A stretch of DNA of 16,500 nucleotides from Thermodesulfobium sp. 4217-1 (GCF_039822205.1 NZ_JBAGBW010000031.1:1-16500), one strand, 5' to 3'. Counted from the stretch's first letter, positions 1-8,643 are shown. Notes: generated by a model from the letters alone, not told the origin. A program made the numbers and translations.

Positions 1-87
1 AGAGAATTCTACAAAGCTCTTTGCATTCTCAATATTTGAGATTATCTGTTTAAAGAACTTATCGTGTATTTGATGTATGTCGTCCAT
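1..87 (-). CDS. Rpn-family recombination-promoting nuclease / PD-(D/E)XK transposase-like protein, N-terminal fragment
   Basis: Reading the minus strand from an ATG at 87-85 gives 29 open codons up to the window edge. The peptide begins MDDIHQIHDKFFKQIISN and continues with ENAKSFVEF. The pattern 'HDKFFK..fS..ENAk.Fl' is the typical N-terminus of Rpn/YhgA-like proteins (PD-(D/E)XK nuclease family transposases), which are DNA endonucleases linked to RecA-independent recombination. The catalytic residues lie beyond the edge, so activity cannot be judged. No strong ribosome binding site precedes the ATG. The gene is divergent from the helicase operon, with about 146 bp between the two starts. 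Family assignment rests on a short N-terminal motif only. Confidence 0.7.
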   Translation of the reverse strand, partial: MDDIHQIHDKFFKQIISNIENAKSFVEFS

Positions 88-174
88 AAATTGATTTAAA
101 CACAAGGATAAAAAGATGTCAAATAGGAAAATGAACCTTGCAGGTCTGATTAGATATGCAAAAATAAATCAATA

Positions 175-203
175 TTGAACAAATGTCCAAATAAGTTTAA
201 AAT
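175..203 (+). promoter_or_regulatory. Sigma70-like promoter of the helicase/methyltransferase operon
   Basis: A -35 box TTGAAC (175-180) and a -10 box TAAAAT (198-203) are separated by exactly 17 bp. The start site would fall near 210, about 11 bases before the GAGGGG ribosome binding site at 221-226. The position fits a promoter for the operon running to 8542. Assigned by consensus match only. Confidence 0.55.
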
Positions 204-220
204 TGTATGTAAAATGGTAA

Positions 221-236
221 GAGGGGAATTAAAATC
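221..236 (+). promoter_or_regulatory. Ribosome binding site implying an AUC (or AUU) start codon
   Basis: GAGGGG at 221-226 is the best ribosome binding site upstream of the helicase gene. In the helicase frame it is followed by ATT (228), AAA and ATC (234), with no ATG, GTG or TTG before 300. Spacing favours ATC at 234. AUU and AUC are rare but known bacterial initiators; infC, which uses AUU, is the classic autoregulated case. Confidence 0.5.
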
Positions 237-3200
237 AATACAGACTTAACCTTTATTACAAACGAAAATGGGCAAAGTTTACTTGAGCGCTTTAAGGTAT
301 TGATAAAGGACGCTGAGTCCTTTGACTGCCTGGTTGGATATTTTTATACGAGTGGATTTTATAATCTCTATGAAGCCTTTGAGAACACAAAAAGAATTAG
401 AATTTTAGTTGGGATTGGCACAGATAAAATAACTCATGATCTTATTCAATTTCAATATCAAACCTCCTATCATCAGATAAGAGAGCTATATTCAGATAGG
501 GTGAAAGAAGAGATAGAGAGCTCAGAAAATAAATATGAAGTAGAAAATGGAATTGAACTTTTTAAAAAGTGGCTTAAATCTGGAAAAATTCAGATCAGAG
601 CCTATCCAGAAAGAAATTTACACGCGAAACTATACATAATGAGCTTTTCTGAAGATGACAGGGATACAGGGCGCGTCATAACAGGTTCAAGCAATTTCAG
701 CCAATCCGGCCTGATTAATAATTTAGAATTCAACGTCGAGCTAAAAAATGTTAGCGATTACAAGTTTGCCAAAGAAAAGTTTGAAGAACTTTGGGAAAAC
801 TCCGTTGAAGTAAGTGAAGACTATATCACAACCGTAGAGCAAAAGACATGGCTAAGAAGTGACATATCCCCTTATGAATTATTTTTAAAATTTTTATACG
901 AATACTTCAAGCGCGATTTGGAAGAGTCAGGCGAGCTATACAATTTAGAGCTTCCAGATGAATTTTTACACCTTGAATATCAAAAGCAGGCTGTCATAAA
1001 CGCAAGGCGTATCGTGGAAGAATACGGAGGGGTCTTCCTGTCTGACGTTGTGGGGCTTGGCAAAACCTATATGGCGGCAATGCTTGCCTCACAGCTTGAT
1101 GGCAGAACTCTTATATTAGCCTCTCCTGTTCTAATAGATCCCGAAAATCCTGGCTCATGGGTAAACGTGTTCAGAGAATTTAACTTAAAATTCGAAGCAG
1201 AATCTATTGGGCAATTAAAAAGGATAAAGGAAAGATTCAACCTTGATAAGTACAAAAATGTCATAATAGACGAGTCTCACAGGTTCAGAACTGAAGACAC
1301 AGTCTCTTATACCCTTCTTTCTGAAATATGTCGTGGCAAAAGGGTAATATTGGTTAGTGCAACTCCATATAACAATTCTCCAAAGGATATCCTGTCTCAG
1401 ATAAAACTATTTCAAAATCCACGAAAGAGCACAATACCAGGCATATCAGATTTAGAGGGTTTCTTTAACAATCTGGAAAAAAATTTAAAAAGTATAGACA
1501 AAAAGGAAGACCCAGAAGAGTACATCGAAGCAGTTAAGGAAAACGCATATCTCATAAGAGAAAAAGTTTTAAAATATCTTATGATAAGGCGAACAAGAAG
1601 CGAGATAGAAAGATATTTTTCTAAAGACTTAGAGAAAAATAAATTAAAATTCCCTCAGGTAAACGATCCAATAGCTCTATTTTATGAGTTAAATGACAAA
1701 GAAAACGAAATTTTTGACATAACCATAAAATTAATAACAAAAAAAATTCGCTATGCAAGGTACACCCCACTTCTTTACTTGAAATCAAAAGATCTCTCGA
1801 CCATAGAAAAATATGGACAGCTAAATATGGGTACATTTATGAAAGTGCTGCTTGTAAAGAGACTGGAGAGCTCTTTTTATGCATTTCGACTAACGATAGA
1901 TCGCTTTATAGATGTCTATAAAAAATTTATAGATGAATTTGATAGAGGAAATGTATATATTAGCAAAAAGTATACCAATAAAATATTTGAATATATAGAA
2001 AATGACGATGACAAAGCTATTCAAAAGCTAATAGAAGAAGATAAGGCCGAAAAATATTCAAGCGATGAGTTTGAAGAAAAATTTAAAGAAGATCTAAAAA
2101 ATGATTTCGATACTTTTTGCAGGATAAAAGAGATATGGGAAAAGGTTAATAGAGATCCAAAGCTTGAAAAGCTCCTTGAACAATTAAATACAAATAAAAT
2201 TTTGAAGGATAAGAAATTAATAATTTTTAGCGAATCAAAAGATACAGTAAATTATATTTCAAAAGAGATTAAAAAAAATCTTAATAAAAAAGTGCTGGTA
2301 TTCAGCAGCTCATCAAGCAATAATACAAAAAACATCGTTATAGAGAACTTCGATGCCAAAGCGAAGAATAAAAGAGACGACTACAATATACTCATTTCTA
2401 CTGAAGTGTTGTCTGAAGGCGTGAACCTACATAGGTCAAACGTGATCATAAACTATGATATCCCATGGAACCCCACAAGGATGATGCAGCGAGCAGGCAG
2501 AATAAACAGAGTTGATACGAAATTTGATGAACTATATGTTTTTAATTTCTTCCCCACCCAACAGTCAAACGATCAGATTAACCTCAAAGAAATAGCACAG
2601 GCCAAAATTGATGCCTTTCTCACACTACTTGGTGAAGATGCAGCAGTGCTAACTGAGGGTGAACCAATAGGCTCACATGAACTATTTGGAAGATTGACTT
2701 CAAAAAATACAATTACTGGAGAAAGCGATTTAGACAATAGCGAATTAAAATACTTTAGACTTCTTCAAGATATCAGGGAAAACAATCCAGATCTGTTCCA
2801 AAAAATTAAATACCTGCCAAAAAAGGCAAGAAGTGCGAAGGTTAATAAAGAAAACACTGGTTTGCTCACTTTTTTCAGAAAAGGCAAATTGATGAAATTT
2901 TATTTATCAAATCGTGAATCCACATTAGAACTTGATTTTTTAACGGCTGCGAAAATACTAGAAAGTATTCCTGAAGAGAAAATCATAAAACTTCCACTTG
3001 AGAGCTATTACGAACTGCTTGATAAGAATAAAACTGCATTTTTTAATGCCACAATTGATGAGATAATAGAAATCCGTTCTAAGAAAGGTAGAGATAGTTC
3101 AACACAACTTCTTAAAATCCTTAAAGCAACACAAAAAAATGGCAGGCAATTAACCGAAGACCAGGAAGAATATCTAAAAAAAGTAATAAACCGTCTTGAA

Positions 3201-3416
3201 GAGGGCTCATTACCGAAAAAGACAGTTCAGAAAACCCTTAAAGCATTAAATGAACTTAAGAAAGACATTCAAAATCCATTAAAAGTTATCGGGATACTAC
3301 AAAGGGAGATCTCACCTACCTTTCTTAAAAGTCATTATGCAGAGACTTCTGCTATAACAGAAGGAAAAAGGGAAGTTATTTTATCACTTTATTTAACTGG
3401 GGAAAGCAATGGATAG
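234..3416 (+). CDS. PLD-nuclease domain / SNF2-family DNA helicase (restriction-type translocase subunit)
   Basis: A protein of about 1060 residues, probably an ATP-driven DNA translocase with an attached nuclease domain. Residues 1 to about 190 form a phospholipase-D-like domain, with HAK (H130, K132) and GSSNFS near 151, a single HxK set as in PLD nucleases that work as dimers. The SNF2 motor follows: Walker A GLGKT 274-278, DESH 346-349, SATP 375-378. The C-terminal helicase half has STEVLSEGVNL near 722 and the motif VI region MMQRAGRINRVD from 750. The first canonical start, TTG at 300, would remove conserved-looking sequence (TFITNENGQSLLERF). The frame is open to 213. GAGGGG at 221-226 sits 7 bases before ATC at 234, so I place the start there; ATT at 228 is the alternative. 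The stop overlaps the methyltransferase gene by 8 bp. Helicase and PLD family are clear; the role in restriction is inferred from context. Confidence 0.9.
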   Translation: MNTDLTFITNENGQSLLERFKVLIKDAESFDCLVGYFYTSGFYNLYEAFENTKRIRILVGIGTDKITHDLIQFQYQTSYHQIRELYSDRVKEEIESSENKYEVENGIELFKKWLKSGKIQIRAYPERNLHAKLYIMSFSEDDRDTGRVITGSSNFSQSGLINNLEFNVELKNVSDYKFAKEKFEELWENSVEVSEDYITTVEQKTWLRSDISPYELFLKFLYEYFKRDLEESGELYNLELPDEFLHLEYQKQAVINARRIVEEYGGVFLSDVVGLGKTYMAAMLASQLDGRTLILASPVLIDPENPGSWVNVFREFNLKFEAESIGQLKRIKERFNLDKYKNVIIDESHRFRTEDTVSYTLLSEICRGKRVILVSATPYNNSPKDILSQIKLFQNPRKSTIPGISDLEGFFNNLEKNLKSIDKKEDPEEYIEAVKENAYLIREKVLKYLMIRRTRSEIERYFSKDLEKNKLKFPQVNDPIALFYELNDKENEIFDITIKLITKKIRYARYTPLLYLKSKDLSTIEKYGQLNMGTFMKVLLVKRLESSFYAFRLTIDRFIDVYKKFIDEFDRGNVYISKKYTNKIFEYIENDDDKAIQKLIEEDKAEKYSSDEFEEKFKEDLKNDFDTFCRIKEIWEKVNRDPKLEKLLEQLNTNKILKDKKLIIFSESKDTVNYISKEIKKNLNKKVLVFSSSSSNNTKNIVIENFDAKAKNKRDDYNILISTEVLSEGVNLHRSNVIINYDIPWNPTRMMQRAGRINRVDTKFDELYVFNFFPTQQSNDQINLKEIAQAKIDAFLTLLGEDAAVLTEGEPIGSHELFGRLTSKNTITGESDLDNSELKYFRLLQDIRENNPDLFQKIKYLPKKARSAKVNKENTGLLTFFRKGKLMKFYLSNRESTLELDFLTAAKILESIPEEKIIKLPLESYYELLDKNKTAFFNATIDEIIEIRSKKGRDSSTQLLKILKATQKNGRQLTEDQEEYLKKVINRLEEGSLPKKTVQKTLKALNELKKDIQNPLKVIGILQREISPTFLKSHYAETSAITEGKREVILSLYLTGESNG

Positions 3417-6400
3417 AGAACACGCAAGAAATCTAATAATTGAAACCTTTGAAAATTCTTTTAATGAAAATAATTTTAAAAAATTCATTTCCAATCTATT
3501 CAAGAGCTACGATAGGACTAAAGCCCTTCAGCCAAGATATGGGACACAGGGCATTACCGAAAGATACCTTGGTTTCATTAGCTCCTGGGAAAGAATTGGC
3601 CGTTATGAGGATAGTGATGGCAAAAAAATTGATATATTGATAATAAAACTAAAAAAAGGGCAATCTCTTTCCAGAGCAAGAACCGCTCAGAGAAACTTTG
3701 TCGCCGATTATTTAAAAGGAAAGCTTGGAACAACTACAGAAAAAGATGCAGCTCTTATTGCCTTTGTCCCACCCGATTCCAATGAGTACGATTGGCGATT
3801 TTCTTTGGTAAAATTGGACTATCGTTTTGAGGGGAATAAACCAAAAGAAGAATTTACTTCTGCTAAAAGATGGTCCTTTTTAGTCGGTAAAAATGAAAAA
3901 AGTCATACTGCCCAAAGCAGATTTTTACCCATAATTGAAAATGATGAATTTCAACCCACGCTTGAAGATTTAGAAAAAGCTTTTGATGTTGAAGTTGTAA
4001 CAAAGGAATTTTTTGAAGCTTACAAATATGCTCTCAGAGAGATCATTATTAAGTCCCTTTCTAAGTTTAACCTTCCCTATGAAAAGAAGCATTCATTTTC
4101 TCAGTTGTTATTATCAAGGATTATGTTTTTATACTTCTTACAGAGAAAGGGATGGCTCAAATGGAAAGATTACGTTCAGGATAAAAATTACATAAAAAAT
4201 CTATGGCTAGAATATAAAAATTGGCGTGAAAAGAAAAAAGCGAAAAATCTCTTCTACTCTGAGTGGCTATCCAGCCTTTTCTTTGGAGCTTTTAACAAGA
4301 AAAATCATCTGTTTCATCCAAACTTGCCAGAAGATATTAAAGAATCTTTTAGCATTATGCCTTTTTTAAATGGTGGTCTTTTTTCTCGCACACAACTGGA
4401 TGAACTTAACTTTGACCTTCCTGATGATGTGTTTGAATGGTTGTTTGAACCAGACTTCTCTGACCTAAAAAAAGGCTTTCTTGAAACATTCAATTTTACC
4501 ATTGACGAGTCTCTACCGGTGGATGTGGAAGTTGCTGTTGACCCTGAAATGCTCGGTAAGGTTTATGAATCATTGATTGCGGAGGAAGAAAGGGGAGGAG
4601 CAGGTATATTCTATACTCCAAGGGTAGAGATTGACTTTATATGTAGAACGTCCCTTGTGGAATACATCTCTAATGAAACAACAATCCAAAAACAAAAAAT
4701 AATTGACTTTGTTTTTAATCCTCATGAAAGCATCGTTAATTTATCAAATGATGAAGCAAGAGAGATAAAGAAGAAACTTGATGAAGTAAAAGTTGTTGAT
4801 CCAGCCGTTGGTTCTGCTTCTTTTCTTGTCGGTATGATGAATACTCTGGTTGCAATTCACCAGGAATTAACCAGAAAACTTGAAGACAAAGAAGAGAATC
4901 TATTTACCTTAAAGCAGAAAATAATCCTTGAAAATCTTTATGGTGTTGATGTCAAAGATTGGGCAGTTATGGTTGGAGAGCTTCGGCTCTGGTTTTCTCT
5001 AATTATAGAAACCGATGAAAAATATATGGACATCTACACAAAACCACTTTTGCCAAATCTTTCATTCAAAATCCGTCAGGGCGACTCCCTTATTCAGGAA
5101 ATTGCCGGTGTTCATATAAATCTTAAAATCGAAATCAAAATGTTGAACATTCCAAAGCAAATCAAAGATAAAATAACAGAACTAATTAAAAGAAAATCTA
5201 CATTCTTCTCTGGTTTAAGAAGCGCTGACCTTAAAGAAATCAAAGAAATTGAAAAACAGGAACAGGATATATTCAAAGAGATTATTGAGATGAAAATTAA
5301 CGAAGTATATAAAGACAGATCATATCTTGAAACCCAAATTGCAAACTTAAAATCTACGAAGAAACTTTTTGGAGAAGGAAGAACCAAAAAAGAGCAAGAT
5401 GAAATTAAAAAACTTGAAGAAAAACTGGAAGGAATTAATTCCGCATTTAATAAATACAAATCACTTTTAGAAACAATAGGGAGCAAAACACAAAAAGATT
5501 ATTTCCTCTGGGGACTTGACTTTATTGAGGTCTTTTCTCAAAAAGGTGGCTTTGACATCGTGATTGGCAATCCACCTTATGTTAGGCAGGAACTTATAGC
5601 TCCACCCCTTGAAAATAAAAATAATTACACAGACGATAAGTGGCGTGAAATTAAAAGAGAATACAAAGAAAAACTTATTCAATCAGTAAAAAACACATTG
5701 GATGTTCCAATAAAAATTGACAGAAAAAGCGATCTATATGTGTATTTTTACTATCAGGGATTATCACTTTTAAAACCCGGTGGAATTTTTACCTTTATTA
5801 ACTCAAATTCCTGGCTTGATGTTGGCTATGGAGCAGGACTTCAGGAGTTTTTGCTTAAAAATATGAAACCAGTTTTTGCTTTTGATAACTTGAAAAAGAG
5901 GTCTTTCAAACAGGCAGATGTAAATACAGTTATTGTAGTAATTCAGAAACCAGAACAAAAACTTGATGATTACACAATAAAATTTGTTGCCTTCAAAAAG
6001 CCCTTTGAAGAGGTAAACAATGCAGAAGTTGTAAAGAAAATCTATAACGCAAGCCAGCCCATTTTTGACGATGAAGATTTCAGAATATATCCAAAAACTA
6101 AAAAAGAACTTTTGATTGAAGGAGTTGAGATACCAGAGGAAGAGTCAGGATTGTTAAAATTTGAACCAGAACATCTTCCTTACATTGGCAATAAATGGGG
6201 TGGAAAATATTTGAGAGCACCGGAGATTTATTTTAAGATTTTGGAGAAAGGAAAAGGTAAATTGGTGAGGTTGGGCGATATTGCGGAAGTAAAAGCAGGT
6301 ATTATTACTGGTAATAATGCGAAATATTATCGTCCAAAATTGAAAGAGTTTAATAAAAATGAACATTCTTTAGTATTCAAAAGTCCTCGTGAAGTCAACA

Positions 6401-6963
6401 AAATATTTCTTACAGAGAATGATGCAGTTTCAATTATAAAAGTAAAAAATGTACCTTTTGAAATTAGGAAAGCACCTTTACTTTGGGTTGACCTAAGAGG
6501 TGATAAACATATTTGTCACTTTAATAAAGATAATCTCCCATTTGAACATAATTTTTATGGAATTTTTGGGAAAAATATTGAAAATAAAACAGTGTGTTTA
6601 TTTTTAAATTCCACTTTAGTTTGGTTTTTTATAGAAGTTTTAGGTCGTAAAGGTTTGGGAGGTGGTGCAATTAGGATGGTAAGAATTGATCTCTTACAAC
6701 TTCCATGTTTAAAGAGTCTTCATTTGGATTTTGATAAGTTTCAAGGATTTGTTAATCGTGAAATAAAATCTGTTTTCACCGAGCTTGGTTTTGACCCAAA
6801 CAAGCCCATTCGTGAGCAGGAGCCAAATCCATTGCCCGACAGAAAAGCCCTTGATGACATCATTTTTGATGCCCTTGGCTTGACAGAAGAAGAACGAAAA
6901 GAGGTCTACTGGGCAGTCGCCGAACTCGTAAAAACAAGACTAGAAAAAGCAAAGAGTGTGTGA
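3409..6963 (+). CDS. Eco57I-type N6-adenine DNA methyltransferase with C-terminal target-recognition domain
   Basis: A 1184-residue protein that should transfer a methyl group from SAM to adenine N6 in DNA. Motif I is DPAVGSASFL (464-473) and motif IV is NPPY (721-724), the gamma-type order. Between them lies a long charged, probably coiled-coil insertion (about 590-690), as in Eco57I and PglX-like enzymes. From about 951 (LVRLGDIAEVKAGIITG) it resembles a type I S-subunit/TaqI-type target-recognition domain, so specificity is carried in the same chain. The N-terminal 180 residues contain GRYEDSDGKKIDILIIKLKK, placed where type IIG enzymes carry a nuclease, but the usual acidic residue of an E-x-K motif is not evident. 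It overlaps the helicase gene by 8 bp and is followed after 3 bp by the DUF3800 gene. No separate S subunit or endonuclease gene is present. PglX of BREX is an alternative relative, but no other BREX gene is seen. Confidence 0.9.
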   Translation: MDREHARNLIIETFENSFNENNFKKFISNLFKSYDRTKALQPRYGTQGITERYLGFISSWERIGRYEDSDGKKIDILIIKLKKGQSLSRARTAQRNFVADYLKGKLGTTTEKDAALIAFVPPDSNEYDWRFSLVKLDYRFEGNKPKEEFTSAKRWSFLVGKNEKSHTAQSRFLPIIENDEFQPTLEDLEKAFDVEVVTKEFFEAYKYALREIIIKSLSKFNLPYEKKHSFSQLLLSRIMFLYFLQRKGWLKWKDYVQDKNYIKNLWLEYKNWREKKKAKNLFYSEWLSSLFFGAFNKKNHLFHPNLPEDIKESFSIMPFLNGGLFSRTQLDELNFDLPDDVFEWLFEPDFSDLKKGFLETFNFTIDESLPVDVEVAVDPEMLGKVYESLIAEEERGGAGIFYTPRVEIDFICRTSLVEYISNETTIQKQKIIDFVFNPHESIVNLSNDEAREIKKKLDEVKVVDPAVGSASFLVGMMNTLVAIHQELTRKLEDKEENLFTLKQKIILENLYGVDVKDWAVMVGELRLWFSLIIETDEKYMDIYTKPLLPNLSFKIRQGDSLIQEIAGVHINLKIEIKMLNIPKQIKDKITELIKRKSTFFSGLRSADLKEIKEIEKQEQDIFKEIIEMKINEVYKDRSYLETQIANLKSTKKLFGEGRTKKEQDEIKKLEEKLEGINSAFNKYKSLLETIGSKTQKDYFLWGLDFIEVFSQKGGFDIVIGNPPYVRQELIAPPLENKNNYTDDKWREIKREYKEKLIQSVKNTLDVPIKIDRKSDLYVYFYYQGLSLLKPGGIFTFINSNSWLDVGYGAGLQEFLLKNMKPVFAFDNLKKRSFKQADVNTVIVVIQKPEQKLDDYTIKFVAFKKPFEEVNNAEVVKKIYNASQPIFDDEDFRIYPKTKKELLIEGVEIPEEESGLLKFEPEHLPYIGNKWGGKYLRAPEIYFKILEKGKGKLVRLGDIAEVKAGIITGNNAKYYRPKLKEFNKNEHSLVFKSPREVNKIFLTENDAVSIIKVKNVPFEIRKAPLLWVDLRGDKHICHFNKDNLPFEHNFYGIFGKNIENKTVCLFLNSTLVWFFIEVLGRKGLGGGAIRMVRIDLLQLPCLKSLHLDFDKFQGFVNREIKSVFTELGFDPNKPIREQEPNPLPDRKALDDIIFDALGLTEEERKEVYWAVAELVKTRLEKAKSV

Positions 6964-6966
6964 TGG

Positions 6967-7818
6967 ATGAAAGGTTTTAATGATATTTTAGATATATATA
7001 CAGATGAGAGTGCAAGTAAAAGTCAGAGATTTAGATCAATCTGTGCCATTAGTGGATTGAGCAATAATTTAGAAAAATTAAAAGAAGAACTAAAAAGTAA
7101 GATAAATTTGTATGGGTTATCTGAACTAAAGTTTGCCGAAGTTAGAACTCATCAACCAAGGGTAAATTGTGCAAAAGATTTTATTTCTGTAGCAGTTGAT
7201 TACGCTTCAAGAAGAGAGATAAGAATAGGTGTGATTATATGGGATTTACATGATAGTCGCCATTCAATTCAAGGCAGAGATGACAGGGAAAACTTAGAAA
7301 GAATGTATTTTCATTTGTTAAGGAATATTGTAGAGAGATGGAAAAGATTTAATTGTAGATTCTACCCAGATGAACATTCTAAATACAATTACAAAAAAAT
7401 TGTTGATTATCTTAGTAAAACAAAATATCCGAGAGAGGAACCTTATATCTTGGAACTTTTTAGAAAGGAAAGACGTCAGTTTAACTTCATTGATGTAAAG
7501 GAACAAAAATCAGAAGAACAGGTTTTAATTCAATTAGCTGATTTATTTGCTGGAATTGCTTGTTTTTCAAGGGAAAATGCAAACAATTTTAAAAGCTATA
7601 AAAAGAAAAAAGAAGATGAAACAGAGGATATCGGAAAAACTTTTAAAAATAGATTTGAACTTATTGAACTTATAAAAAAAGAATGTGAAGAATGCAAAAT
7701 AAAAATCAGCTTAAATACCTGTGATTTCCTTAAAACATTTAAACCTTCTCAACCTATAAACTTTTGGCATTATGAACCACAAGGAGAATATGACAAAGCA
7801 CCAACAAGAAAAAAATAA
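6967..7818 (+). CDS. DUF3800 domain-containing protein
   Basis: A 283-residue protein with the hallmarks of DUF3800: an N-terminal strand ending in an acidic pair (IYTDESA, 11-16, D13/E14), WDLHD (92-96), PDEHSKY (134-140) and the C-terminal helix QLADLFAG (189-196). The conserved acidic residues suggest a metal-dependent nuclease-like fold, but no activity is established for the family to my knowledge. No signal peptide or membrane segment is seen. It starts 3 bp after the methyltransferase stop and its end is overlapped by the next gene, so it is probably translationally coupled within the operon. DUF3800 genes are frequent beside restriction and other mobile defence genes, so I infer an accessory or effector role here. 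Confidence 0.85.
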   Translation: MKGFNDILDIYTDESASKSQRFRSICAISGLSNNLEKLKEELKSKINLYGLSELKFAEVRTHQPRVNCAKDFISVAVDYASRREIRIGVIIWDLHDSRHSIQGRDDRENLERMYFHLLRNIVERWKRFNCRFYPDEHSKYNYKKIVDYLSKTKYPREEPYILELFRKERRQFNFIDVKEQKSEEQVLIQLADLFAGIACFSRENANNFKSYKKKKEDETEDIGKTFKNRFELIELIKKECEECKIKISLNTCDFLKTFKPSQPINFWHYEPQGEYDKAPTRKK

Positions 7819-8542
7819 AAATTTAAATCTGAACCAACTTGGCAACCGCTGGCTTGAATTGAAAAAACAGCGGATGCAGAACCTTTTGAAAATTGCCTTG
7901 CCAGATGAAGCACTTTACAGAGAAATTATGCTCTCCCTTGGATATCCCAATAATAAGGTGAATTTCTTAGAGCTTGCACTCATTACTCCTTATGCTGATA
8001 TAAGGAAATTAAAGGAAAGGCAAATTATAGAGAAAGCCCTTTTATACAGGGCAGGATTTACAGATGATAAAGAAGGATTATCAGAGGATTTTGATTTTTC
8101 TTTGAAGATAGATAAATCCGTCTGGAACTATAAAGGCATAAGACCAGCAAACTTTCCTGAGAAAAGAATTAAAGGAATATCAATTCTACTATCGCAGACA
8201 ATTGAAAAAGGAATAGTAAATTTCTTTTTAGAGCGTATTAAAGCGGAGATAAATAATAGAGACCCAAAAGATGCAGTAAAGAAAATAATGAATTTCGGCG
8301 GGATTGGACTTCAAAGAAAAGTGGAGATGTTTTTCAATATAATAATGCCTTTCTTTATGGTTTATTCGGACGGCGATGAAATCATAAATTTTCTGAATTT
8401 CATTTTTCAAAAACATCCACCATTAAGTGAAAACAAACTTATTAAATCTTTCAAACTCAACCATCCAGATATTAAGATTGAGAATTTTAGAACATATATG
8501 GGTGCTATACTGCTTCAAAAAAAGGAACTCTTCAACGATTAA
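7790..8542 (+). CDS. DUF2851 family protein, C-terminal half only
   Basis: About 250 residues. The string LPDEALYREIMLSLGYPNN (37-55), then FLELA, then GIRPANFPEKRIKGI (116-130) and a GGIGLQRK.EMFFNIIMPF segment (about 175-193) match, from memory, the second half of DUF2851 proteins (usual length around 400 or more). The N-terminal half is absent, and its place is taken by the end of the DUF3800 gene. I choose ATG 7790 over the in-frame ATG 7772 because AAGGAG (7781-7786) lies just upstream, though only 3 bases away. This gives a 29-bp overlap with the DUF3800 gene. Function is unknown. It may be a truncated leftover or a protein that now works with DUF3800; its intact frame and coupling favour expression. 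Confidence 0.7.
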   Translation: MTKHQQEKNKNLNLNQLGNRWLELKKQRMQNLLKIALPDEALYREIMLSLGYPNNKVNFLELALITPYADIRKLKERQIIEKALLYRAGFTDDKEGLSEDFDFSLKIDKSVWNYKGIRPANFPEKRIKGISILLSQTIEKGIVNFFLERIKAEINNRDPKDAVKKIMNFGGIGLQRKVEMFFNIIMPFFMVYSDGDEIINFLNFIFQKHPPLSENKLIKSFKLNHPDIKIENFRTYMGAILLQKKELFND

Positions 8543-8625
8543 AATAGCTCTCAAATCACAAATCCTCTCCTTCACCCAATCCCCTGACTACGAGACAAAC
8601 CAAACGAAGCAGGCAAAAGTGTAGC

Positions 8626-8643
8626 CGCAGGCTTCAGCCTGCG
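8626..8643. repeat. REP-like GC-rich palindrome
   Basis: CGCAGGCT (8626-8633) and AGCCTGCG (8636-8643) form a perfect 8-bp inverted repeat around TC, in otherwise AT-rich intergenic DNA. Similar GCAGGCT/AGCCTGC palindromes occur as repetitive extragenic elements in many bacteria and are moved by RAYT (REP-associated tyrosine) transposases. Only one copy was seen in this window and no RAYT gene. No T-run follows, so it is a poor intrinsic terminator. Confidence 0.5.

Noticed and set aside
5112-5486. Minus-strand open frame of 124 codons inside the methyltransferase gene
   Set aside because: It lies antisense to the charged coiled-coil insertion, has no recognisable domain and is rich in Ser/Leu/Ile as expected for the shadow of a Lys/Glu-rich stretch.
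234-6963. Assignment of the first operon to BREX or DISARM
   Set aside because: No PglZ, BrxC, BrxB or Lon-like gene (BREX) and no DUF1998 DrmB or DrmA-type helicase (DISARM) is present in the window.
8427-8624. Plus-strand frame of 65 codons after the DUF2851 gene
   Set aside because: It overlaps the DUF2851 end in another frame and runs into the palindrome. I recognise no domain in it, though it shares the frame of the remnant downstream.
8626-8643. Palindrome as an intrinsic terminator of the first operon
   Set aside because: The loop is only 2-4 bases and the stem is followed by GAAAATG rather than a T-run.
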